The notes beneath the pieces are model-generated. The model was not told where the DNA came from and did no database searches. It saw only the letters and a program-made list of their open reading frames with translations. 64,000 nucleotides of DNA from CAIZGX01 sp044349305 (GTDB lineage: Bacteria > Bacteroidota > Bacteroidia > Flavobacteriales_D > Sanyastnellaceae): NCBI GenBank assembly GCA_044349305.1, contig JBIKRF010000004.1, positions 1 to 64,000 of the forward strand, written 5' to 3'. Each line of letters starts with the position of its first letter. Position 1 is the first letter of the stretch. Shown piece after piece: positions 15,935 to 22,662 of this stretch. The position numbers and the translations under genes are program-made.

Positions 15935-16966
15935 ATGCTTAGAATCTACCTCCCCATTGCGTTTGCAGTACTTTTCATTCTATGGGTTCTATTTCGATTG
16001 ATCGTGAAGCGTGATTTGAAGAAGCATCTGAATACCGTTTATCTCGGATTGTTTTTCGGGGTGGTGTGGGCGGTGATTTACTTTTTTATCTTCACTCCTG
16101 TACCTGTTGAAGGTGCGGAGAAGGTGGATCGGACAAATGAATTGAAAAAGCAGATTGAACAAATCTTGGCCGATAAAAAAGCGGCGGTTGGAATTTCTAT
16201 TTCAGGAGAAAATGGGAACGATACGCTTTCGATCAATGGGAATATGCACTGCCCTACTCAGAGCGCTTACAAAATGCACATTGGTCTAGCAATGCTTGAT
16301 AAAATTGATCGCGGCGAATTTAGTCTCGATCAGAAAATAAAAATATCCAAAGACGACTTGCCTGTTGATGCGTATTGGAATCCGCTTGGAACAGATTTTC
16401 CTGATGGAGGAGATCTTTCCGTTGCGCAACTGATTCAGTACTGTATTTCGCACAGTGATAATATCGCTTGCGATACTTTAATTGGAATGGTTGGTTCTCC
16501 CAAAGATGTGGAATCTTACTTCAAAAAGAACAACATTCAAGATCTTCAATTTGCATACAACGAACGCACCATGCAGTCGAAATGGGAAAACATGTTTCAG
16601 AATTGGATTACTCCGAATGCCGCTGTTCAAACGTTGCGGTTGTTCTATGAAAATAAAAACGGCTTGCTCTCTCCTTCGAGCTACAACTTCTTCTGGCAAA
16701 CCATGAAAGAAACCTCCACCGGCGTGAAGCGTCTGAAAGGACTCTTGCCCGAAGGAACAGTTGTGGCGCACAAAACGGGCTCTTCAGGAACGAACGACGC
16801 AGGATTAACTTCAGCCACCAACGATTGGGGAGTTGTATTCCTTCCGAATGGACATTATTTCATCATTAGCGTTTTGGTTACCAACTCTTACGAAAGCGAA
16901 GAGACGAATGAAAGGATTATAGCGGAGGTGTGTAAATTGGCGTATGACTTCTTTCTTATAAGTTAA
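15935..16966 (+). CDS. Class A beta-lactamase (A2-like) with N-terminal membrane segments
   Basis: 343 aa. The serine beta-lactamase motifs are complete: S110-A-Y-K113, S174-D-N176, Glu210 in YNERTMQ (general base position) and K280-T-G282. MQSKWENMFQNW-type wording after the glutamate resembles subclass A2 enzymes of Bacteroidota. Unusually, instead of a cleavable signal peptide it has two hydrophobic segments (about 4-24 and 34-54) before the catalytic domain, so the enzyme should be membrane-anchored facing the periplasm. Hydrolysis of beta-lactams is the family activity, but substrate range cannot be predicted. It sits behind the YiiX-like gene in one module and ends at a hairpin array. 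Confidence 0.88.
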   Translation: MLRIYLPIAFAVLFILWVLFRLIVKRDLKKHLNTVYLGLFFGVVWAVIYFFIFTPVPVEGAEKVDRTNELKKQIEQILADKKAAVGISISGENGNDTLSINGNMHCPTQSAYKMHIGLAMLDKIDRGEFSLDQKIKISKDDLPVDAYWNPLGTDFPDGGDLSVAQLIQYCISHSDNIACDTLIGMVGSPKDVESYFKKNNIQDLQFAYNERTMQSKWENMFQNWITPNAAVQTLRLFYENKNGLLSPSSYNFFWQTMKETSTGVKRLKGLLPEGTVVAHKTGSSGTNDAGLTSATNDWGVVFLPNGHYFIISVLVTNSYESEETNERIIAEVCKLAYDFFLIS

Positions 16967-16986
16967 GAGAGGTTAAGAGAGGGGAA

Positions 16987-17038
16987 GAATGCCGTTGGCG
17001 AATGTGCTTTGCACGAATGCTTCGTGAATGTCTTCGAC
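16987..17038. repeat. Hairpin-mosaic array 5 (gaat spacers)
   Basis: Four units each preceded by GAAT: GCC-GTT-GGC, GTGC-TTT-GCAC, GC-TTC-GT, GTC-TTC-GAC. It starts 20 bases after the beta-lactamase stop and parallels array 2 unit by unit (same spacer, same final unit). GTAGTTCCAAC repeats follow (17049-17074). Confidence 0.8.
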
Positions 17039-17074
17039 TTCCTGAAAACGTAGTTCCAACAACGTAGTTCCAAC

Positions 17075-17120
17075 GAATAAACAGCATATAACTAGCACAT
17101 AAAAATTAGTGTTTATGCAC
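17075..17120 (+). promoter_or_regulatory. Conserved hairpin/promoter-like element, copy 2
   Basis: Begins GAATAAACAGCATATAA and contains the hairpin GCACATAAA-AATTAGTG-TTTATGC. Thirteen bases after it is TAGGTTTA (17132-17139), positioned as in copy 1 at 13928-13972. The DUF4160 ATG follows 28 bases after the element. Confidence 0.5.
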
Positions 17121-17148
17121 ACTCAGCTATGTAGGTTTACAAATAAAA

Positions 17149-17457
17149 ATGCCTACAATATTTGAGTATTTCGGAATACGCCTTGTGTTCTTTTCTAATG
17201 AACATTTTCCAATTCACATTCATGCTTTTTACAGTGAAGAATATGGAATGAGAATTGAGTTCAAGATTGAAAATAGTATTATTACTGAAATCACCTATCG
17301 AACGCAAAAGGGGTACAAGACTTTCCCTCCAAAACAGCGCAGAGATCTGACAAAATTAATTTCAGCTCATCAGTATGAGATTGTAAATGATTGGATTAAT
17401 TTTGTTGTACTCAACAATCGGGTTGAACGGAAAATTATCACTCAACGCATTAAATAA
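17149..17457 (+). CDS. DUF4160 family protein
   Basis: A 102-aa DUF4160 protein, recognised from MPTIFEYFGIRLVFFSNEH and the following PIHIHAFYSEE, where the H.PIH.H segment is the hallmark. The family nearly always pairs with DUF2442, as here, with the stop and next start overlapping in TAATG. The pair has been speculated to be toxin-antitoxin-like because of its mobility and two-gene layout, but no activity is established. The N-terminus is fixed by a good ATG after promoter element copy 2. Confidence 0.85.
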   Translation: MPTIFEYFGIRLVFFSNEHFPIHIHAFYSEEYGMRIEFKIENSIITEITYRTQKGYKTFPPKQRRDLTKLISAHQYEIVNDWINFVVLNNRVERKIITQRIK

Positions 17458-17696
17458 TGAAACTAACTTCAGCGACATACCTCAATGACTATTCGGTTGA
17501 GTTGTTTTTTTCTGACGGAGAGAGAAGAACCGTGGACTTCAAATCTTTTTTATCAACCGCTTCCAATCCCATGACAAAAGCATTTTTGGATTTATCTAAA
17601 TTCAAGAATTTCGAAGTCACTCAAGGATATCTTTCTTGGAACAACGGTGAAATGGATTTTTCCGCTGACTCGCTGTATTCTTGGAGGGATAAATAA
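17457..17696 (+). CDS. DUF2442 family protein
   Basis: A 79-aa DUF2442 protein (ATYLNDYSVELFFSDGERR, then LSWNNGEMDFSADSLY at the C-terminus). Its ATG overlaps the stop of the DUF4160 gene by one base, implying translational coupling. Role unknown; a DNA- or partner-binding antitoxin role is only an analogy. Array 6 begins one base after its stop codon. Confidence 0.85.
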   Translation: MKLTSATYLNDYSVELFFSDGERRTVDFKSFLSTASNPMTKAFLDLSKFKNFEVTQGYLSWNNGEMDFSADSLYSWRDK

Positions 17697-17697
17697 A

Positions 17698-17960
17698 GAA
17701 TGTCCTTCGGGCGAATGCTTTCAATCCTTGAGGATCAATCACTGCGTGATCAATTGCAATGCAATCAATCCTTCGGATTAATCGGAACGATTGATCGCAA
17801 CGCGATTGATTCGAAGAATTGATCACGCAGTGATTGATCTGAAAGATTGATTCAAAGAATTGATCACGCAGTGATTGATCTGAAAGATTGATTCAAAGAA
17901 TTGATCACGCAGTGATTGATCTGAAAGATTGATTCAAAGAATTGATCACAAAGTGATTGA
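17698..17960. repeat. Hairpin-mosaic array 6 with 41-bp tandem repeat and mirrored spacers
   Basis: After one GAAT-type unit (GTCC-TTC-GGGC) come palindromes separated by six bases. Spacers are ATCAAT up to 17769, the self-complementary ATTAAT at 17777-17782, and its reverse complement form ATTGAT from 17790 on. Units include CACTGCGTG, TGCAATGCA, CCTTCGG, CGGAACG, CGCAACGCG and TCGAAGA. From 17824 a 41-bp unit (CACGCAGTG, CTGAAAG, TCAAAGA plus three ATTGAT) repeats with exact period 41 (starts 17824, 17865, 17906, 17947), the last changed to CACAAAGTG. Confidence 0.9.
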
Positions 17961-17987
17961 AATCGGCATATTAGCCGATTTTTTTTG
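17961..17987 (+). terminator. Terminator before rpsA
   Basis: AATCGGC-ATATTA-GCCGATT followed by TTTTTTT. It would stop readthrough from the accessory region into rpsA. Confidence 0.8.
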
Positions 17988-18081
17988 TATATTCGCGTCC
18001 CTTTTTGGGTAGTGATAAGACGCTGAGTCACTGAACAATAACTAACTCTTTCATTCCGTATGCGTGCGAAGGCGAATGAAA
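17988..18081 (+). promoter_or_regulatory. rpsA promoter and structured leader
   Basis: TATATTCG (17988-17995) fits TAnnTTCG directly behind the terminator, giving a leader of about 100 nt. In it AGTGA (18011) can pair with TCACT (18028), and TTTCATTC (18049-18056) pairs perfectly with GAATGAAA (18074-18081), 19 bases before the ATG. Such a leader suggests S1 autoregulation; inference only. Confidence 0.45.
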
Positions 18082-18100
18082 TACAAATTAACAATGCCCC

Positions 18101-20059
18101 ATGGCAGAAGAATTAAATCCAGCTGAAGAAGCTGAAAACACGGTTCCAACCACCGAAGGAACTGAAAACACTGAAGCTACTGCTTCTGCATCTTTAGAAG
18201 AAGAAGTTGCTTCTGAAGAACCACTAGAGTTGTACAGCACTGCTGACGACGCTGCTTTCATGAATGAAAATGGCGAGTTCAGCTGGGAAGCTTACGAAGC
18301 TTCTGGTGGATACAGTGATGATGAGCGTTCACGCTACGATTCATTGTACGAAAACACATTGTCTACAATTGCTGAAAAAACAGTAATTGAAGGAACTGTT
18401 GTTTCTGTAGGAAAGAAAGAAGTTGTAATAAACATCGGATACAAGTCTGAAGGTGTTGTTGCGGTAACTGAATTCCGTTACAATCCAGATCTTAAAGCTG
18501 GTGATCGCGTTCCTGTTTATGTTGAATTACAAGAAGACAAAAACGGACAATTAATCGTTTCTCACAAGACTGCTCGTTTGTTCAGCGCTTGGGGTAACGT
18601 TAATGCAGCTCTTGAGTCTGGCGAAATCATTAAAGGTGAAGTTAAGTGTCGCACGAAAGGCGGACTTATCGTTGACGTATTCGGTATCGAAGCGTTCTTA
18701 CCTGGATCTCAAATCGACGTTAAACCAATTCGTGATTACGATGTGTACGTTGGAAAAATTATGGAATTGAAAGTTGTTAAGATTAACAACGAATTCAAAA
18801 ACGTAGTTGTTTCTCACAAAGCGCTTATCGAAGCTGAATTGGAAGAACAGAAAAAACAAATCATGTCTGGCCTTGAAAAAGGACAAGTATTGGAAGGTGT
18901 GGTTAAAAACATCACAAGCTACGGTGTATTCGTTGACCTTGGCGGCGTAGATGGATTGATTCACATTACTGACCTTTCTTGGGGACGTATTGTTCATCCT
19001 GAAGAGATTGTTCAATTGGATTCTAAAATCAACGTTGTTATTCTTGACTTCGATGATGACAAGAAGCGTATCGCTCTTGGCTTGAAACAATTGTCTGCTC
19101 ACCCATGGGATGCTATTCAAGATACTTTGGAAGTTGGACAAAAGATTACAGGTAAAGTGGTTGTTCTTGCAGACTACGGTGCATTCGTTGAGATTGCTCC
19201 TGGTGTAGAAGGATTGATTCACGTTTCTGAAATGTCTTGGAGTTCACACTTACGTTCTGCTCAAGATTTCTTGAAAGTAGGACAGGAAGTTGAGGCTGTA
19301 ATCCTTAGCATGGAAAAAGACGAGCGTAAATTAAGCCTTGGATTGAAGCAATTGACTTCTGATCCATGGGACGGAATTGAGTCTCGTTTCCCTGTAGGAA
19401 GCAAGCACACAGCTAAAGTTCGTGCATTCACTACATTCGGTATCTTCTGCGAATTAGCAGACGGAATCGACGGTCTTGTTCACATCTCTGACCTTTCTTG
19501 GTCTAAGAAGATTAAGCATCCAAGTGAGTTCTGCGCTATCGGAGATGACTTAGGTGTTGTTGTTTTGGAATTGGATCGTGAAGGACGTAAGATCAGCTTA
19601 GGACACAAGCAAGTGGAAGAAAATCCATGGGATGTGTTCGAAACTGTATTCGTTGAAGGAACCAAGCATCAAGGAACAATCGTGAAGAAAGAAGGTAACC
19701 ATTGTGTTGTTGCTCTTCCTTACGGTTTAGAAGGATTCTGCTTGAACAAAAACATGAAGAAAGAAGACGGTGCTACTGCGAAAGTGGAAGAAACGCTTGA
19801 CTTCATCGTTCTTGAATTCAACAAGAACCAACGTAAGATTGCTGTATCTCACACACAAACTTGGAAGCCAGAAGAAATCACTTCTACTCCATCTTCAGAT
19901 GCTAAGCCTAAGCGCGCAGGTGCAGGTGCAGGTGCTAAGAAAGAAGACAACAATTCAGCTGTGAAGCAAGTTAACTCTCAAGTTGAGAAATCAACTCTTG
20001 GTGACTTAGGTGCATTGGCTGCATTGAAAGAAAAAATGGACGGAGAAGAAGGAGCATAA
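18101..20059 (+). CDS. rpsA: 30S ribosomal protein S1
   Basis: 652 aa with six S1 RNA-binding repeats from about residue 90 to 595 (recurrent YGVFVDLGGVDGLIHI, YGAFVEIAPGVEGLIHVS, FGIFCELADGIDGLVHIS blocks). S1 binds mRNA on the small subunit and is important where Shine-Dalgarno sites are absent, as in this phylum. The first 60 residues are very acidic (repeated Glu/Ala/Thr) and the C-terminal 50 are Lys/Gly/Ala-rich and probably disordered, both usual in Bacteroidota S1. It is monocistronic between two terminators. Confidence 0.97.
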   Translation: MAEELNPAEEAENTVPTTEGTENTEATASASLEEEVASEEPLELYSTADDAAFMNENGEFSWEAYEASGGYSDDERSRYDSLYENTLSTIAEKTVIEGTVVSVGKKEVVINIGYKSEGVVAVTEFRYNPDLKAGDRVPVYVELQEDKNGQLIVSHKTARLFSAWGNVNAALESGEIIKGEVKCRTKGGLIVDVFGIEAFLPGSQIDVKPIRDYDVYVGKIMELKVVKINNEFKNVVVSHKALIEAELEEQKKQIMSGLEKGQVLEGVVKNITSYGVFVDLGGVDGLIHITDLSWGRIVHPEEIVQLDSKINVVILDFDDDKKRIALGLKQLSAHPWDAIQDTLEVGQKITGKVVVLADYGAFVEIAPGVEGLIHVSEMSWSSHLRSAQDFLKVGQEVEAVILSMEKDERKLSLGLKQLTSDPWDGIESRFPVGSKHTAKVRAFTTFGIFCELADGIDGLVHISDLSWSKKIKHPSEFCAIGDDLGVVVLELDREGRKISLGHKQVEENPWDVFETVFVEGTKHQGTIVKKEGNHCVVALPYGLEGFCLNKNMKKEDGATAKVEETLDFIVLEFNKNQRKIAVSHTQTWKPEEITSTPSSDAKPKRAGAGAGAKKEDNNSAVKQVNSQVEKSTLGDLGALAALKEKMDGEEGA

Positions 20060-20083
20060 TCTAACTTCCCCCTCTTAAATATA

Positions 20084-20110
20084 AAAACCTCCTTCGGGAG
20101 GTTTTTTTTT
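20084..20110 (+). terminator. rpsA terminator
   Basis: AAAACCTCC-TTCG-GGAGGTTTT with a run of ten T. TACCTTTA immediately after (20110-20117) may serve as the -7 box of the next gene. Confidence 0.9.
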
Positions 20111-20125
20111 ACCTTTAACTTTCCA

Positions 20126-21625
20126 ATGAAACAACTCTTTAGCTCATTCATTCTTGTTCTCCTCGCCTTCATTTCCATGACCGAATGTTCATTCGGTCAG
20201 CTTGAAAAACTGAAGGTGCTCTCGTTCAACATTCGCTACAACAATCCGAATGATGGCGAAAACAGTTGGCCGAACAGAAGCGAACGTGTAAAGAATTTTC
20301 TTTGGAGCGAAAGTCCCGATATTATTGGATTTCAGGAAGTCTTACACAACGAAGTTCTTGAACTCGATCGCGCGCTTTTCAATTATAATTTTAGTCAGCG
20401 TCAATACACCCGCATTGGTGTTGGAAGAGAAGATGGGAAAACCAAAGGCGAGTACTCCCCTATTTACTTCCGATCGAATCGCTTTCAACTCATCTCTTCC
20501 AAAACCGTTTGGCTTTCACAAACACCTGATAAACCAAGCAAAGGTTGGGACGCTGCATGCGAGCGCATAGCCACGTTTGCGTTGTTGTTCGATGAAGAAC
20601 TAAAAGACACTTTGTTGGTGGTGAATGCGCATTGGGATCATGTGGGAGTTGTGGCTCGACAAGAAAGCGCGAAACTTATTCTGAAAGAAATTGAAGGCTT
20701 CACTTCCGTTCAAAATATAATTTTCATGGGCGATTTGAATTGCAAGCCGGAAGATCCTGCTTTGAAAAAACTTCGTGCAGAATTTTCCGATGCGGGAATG
20801 GGTGCTTCATCAAAGGTTGGAACATTCAACAATTTCGAACGCGCTGCAAATCCAAAGGCTCCGCGTATAGACTACGTTTTCTACAAATTGAAAAACCTCG
20901 GTTTTCATTCCTACAAAGTTGGAAATACCAATGTTAATGAACCGCTACTTTCAGACCACTTCCCTATCATTGTTGAATTCGAACAGATGAATTCAACATT
21001 GGAAGGAAGGTTTCAATTCAATCTAAAAAACACACCTCTTGTATTTGTAGACTCTCTTCTTCATGTTGAAACATTGAAGTGCTATGTTGGGCATATCGAG
21101 TTGCTCGATATGAATAAACAAATCATTGGGAGAGATTCTTTTTCTTACCGACTGATCGATTTCAAAAATTCTAATTCATTAAATTTTTCTGTAAATACAA
21201 ATTCGAATTACGCAAGTTACGTGCGTCTTACTTTGGGAGTCGATTCAATAACAAACGCTACTGGCATTCACTGTTGCGCGTTAGATCCGGCGAACGGCAT
21301 GTATTGGAGCTGGCAAAGTGGATACATTCAGTTTAAGTTGGAAGGAAAAGAAAAAGACGGTACTGCATTAAACCTTCACCTCGGTGGCTTCTCCAATGCT
21401 TATATGAGTTCAATCACTGATGACATACCAATTCTTCGAATGGTCACTGGCGGACCGGTTCTGCCGCCTGATAGAAGGTCGCAAGAGGTGACTATTCATT
21501 TGAAGCTGGATTCTTTGATGGAGCTTGTTCACGCAAACAAAGAGTATTCACTCATGAGTCCGAACAATCATGTTCAAGAATACATGCGCGCATTGTGTGC
21601 TTCCTTTTCAGCGATAATGAAATGA
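20126..21625 (+). CDS. Endonuclease/exonuclease/phosphatase - MbnP fusion protein
   Basis: 499 aa, secreted (hydrophobic N-terminus to about 24). Residues 28-287 are an EEP-fold phosphodiesterase: VLSFNIRYNN, catalytic Glu71 in GFQEVLH, HWDHVG, GDLNC (D203/N205), and SDHFP (D277/H278). Residues 292-435 match the MbnP family: LEGRFQF, TLKCYVGHIEL, YRLIDF, TLGVDS, LDPANGMYWSWQSGY (W394, W396) and LHLGGF. In studied MbnP proteins a tryptophan is converted to kynurenine by the di-haem enzyme MbnH and helps bind copper. Here the di-haem enzyme gene follows with an ATGA overlap. The fusion of a nuclease to MbnP is what is unusual; the substrate is unknown. Confidence 0.8.
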   Translation: MKQLFSSFILVLLAFISMTECSFGQLEKLKVLSFNIRYNNPNDGENSWPNRSERVKNFLWSESPDIIGFQEVLHNEVLELDRALFNYNFSQRQYTRIGVGREDGKTKGEYSPIYFRSNRFQLISSKTVWLSQTPDKPSKGWDAACERIATFALLFDEELKDTLLVVNAHWDHVGVVARQESAKLILKEIEGFTSVQNIIFMGDLNCKPEDPALKKLRAEFSDAGMGASSKVGTFNNFERAANPKAPRIDYVFYKLKNLGFHSYKVGNTNVNEPLLSDHFPIIVEFEQMNSTLEGRFQFNLKNTPLVFVDSLLHVETLKCYVGHIELLDMNKQIIGRDSFSYRLIDFKNSNSLNFSVNTNSNYASYVRLTLGVDSITNATGIHCCALDPANGMYWSWQSGYIQFKLEGKEKDGTALNLHLGGFSNAYMSSITDDIPILRMVTGGPVLPPDRRSQEVTIHLKLDSLMELVHANKEYSLMSPNNHVQEYMRALCASFSAIMK

Positions 21626-22662
21626 TTCGAAAAAGTTATTCCTTCTTCCTTTTCATTTTGCTCTTTGTCATCGCGCTTGGCTTTACCCTTCCACCTAAAC
21701 GAAAAATTGTTTGGCCGAAAAAGGTTTACGACGAAAAGAACAATCCCCCTTCCAACGAAAAAAAAGAATTGGGACGCATGCTTTTTTACGATCCCATTCT
21801 CTCTTCCGACGAAACCGTTTCATGTTCTTCGTGTCACCTCTCCTACACCGCCTTCGCGCACACCGACCACAATGTGAGTCACGGCGTATTTGATCGTGTT
21901 GGAAAACGAAACGCCCCTGCTCTCTTCAATTTAGCGTGGAAGAAAAATTTCATGTGGGACGGCGCGGTGCATAACCTCGATGCGCAAGCCATGTCTCCGA
22001 TTGAAAATAAATTGGAGATGAATGAAACATTGTTTCATGTTGTTTCGAAATTGAATGAACGGAAATTTTACCGCGAACAATTCTTCAAAGCGTGGGGAGA
22101 CAGCCTGGTCACGGGTGAGCGTGTGCTGAAATCGATTTCACAATTCATGCTTTCGTTGGAAAGTAAGAACAGCAAATACGACCAGGTGTTAAAGGGTGAA
22201 ATGAAATTCACCGAACAGGAAAAGAATGGCTATGTCTTGTTTCAAAAAAACTGCAACGCTTGTCACACCGAGCCTTTGTTCACGAACGACGAATTCAAAT
22301 GCAACGGCATTCCGCTCGACGATTCGCTGAATGATTTTGGAAGAGGTGCTGTTACAACCTTTAGACAAGACCGACTGACCTTCAAAGTTCCGTCGTTGCG
22401 AAATGTTGAAATGAGCTTTCCGTATATGCATGATGGAAGGTTCAAGACCTTGCAGCAAGTCTTGAATCATTACACTTCATTAACTGGAAACGAAGAAAAT
22501 ATTTCTCCTCCATTAAACCATTCCGTTAATCTTTCTTCCAATGAGAAGCAGGACCTTATTGCGTTTCTGCTGACCTTAACTGATCATGAATTTTTAACTC
22601 GAAAAGATTATCAATTTCCACAAACCCTTCAACATGAAATTACGAAACGTCCTCATCGTTAG
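21622..22662 (+). CDS. Di-haem cytochrome c peroxidase, MauG/MbnH type
   Basis: 346 aa from the ATG at 21622, which overlaps the TGA of the upstream gene (ATGA). It has an N-terminal signal (SYSFFLFILLFVIALGF) and two c-type haem sites, C68-x-x-C71-H72 (SCSSCHLS) and C211-x-x-C214-H215 (NCNACHTE). Typical family blocks are GRMLFYDPILS, NAPALFN, MWDGAV, VPSLRNVE and PYMHDGRF. Members include bacterial peroxidases, MauG (tryptophan tryptophylquinone maturation) and MbnH (kynurenine formation in MbnP). Its neighbour is MbnP-like, so an MbnH-like maturation role is inferred. The 3' end overlaps the YHYH gene by 29 bases. Confidence 0.88.
   Translation: MIRKSYSFFLFILLFVIALGFTLPPKRKIVWPKKVYDEKNNPPSNEKKELGRMLFYDPILSSDETVSCSSCHLSYTAFAHTDHNVSHGVFDRVGKRNAPALFNLAWKKNFMWDGAVHNLDAQAMSPIENKLEMNETLFHVVSKLNERKFYREQFFKAWGDSLVTGERVLKSISQFMLSLESKNSKYDQVLKGEMKFTEQEKNGYVLFQKNCNACHTEPLFTNDEFKCNGIPLDDSLNDFGRGAVTTFRQDRLTFKVPSLRNVEMSFPYMHDGRFKTLQQVLNHYTSLTGNEENISPPLNHSVNLSSNEKQDLIAFLLTLTDHEFLTRKDYQFPQTLQHEITKRPHR

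Noticed and set aside
17149..17696. DUF4160/DUF2442 as a proven toxin-antitoxin system
   Set aside because: The two-gene layout fits, but no toxin activity or antitoxin DNA-binding fold is established for these families; kept as unknown-function pair.
17824..17960. Tandem repeat resembling a CRISPR array
   Set aside because: The 41-bp period has no unique spacers between repeats; all parts repeat, no cas genes are near, and the unit is itself three palindromes with ATTGAT spacers.
8010..17960. Chromosomal integron with attC sites behind each cassette
   Set aside because: There is no integrase gene in the window and the hairpin arrays lack attC R/L box structure and length. The cassette-like layout is kept only as a hypothesis under the array finding.
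18698..19222. 174-codon minus-strand ORF inside rpsA
   Set aside because: Composition (Asn, Phe, Val, Leu rich) is the complement of S1 repeats; no start context or domain.
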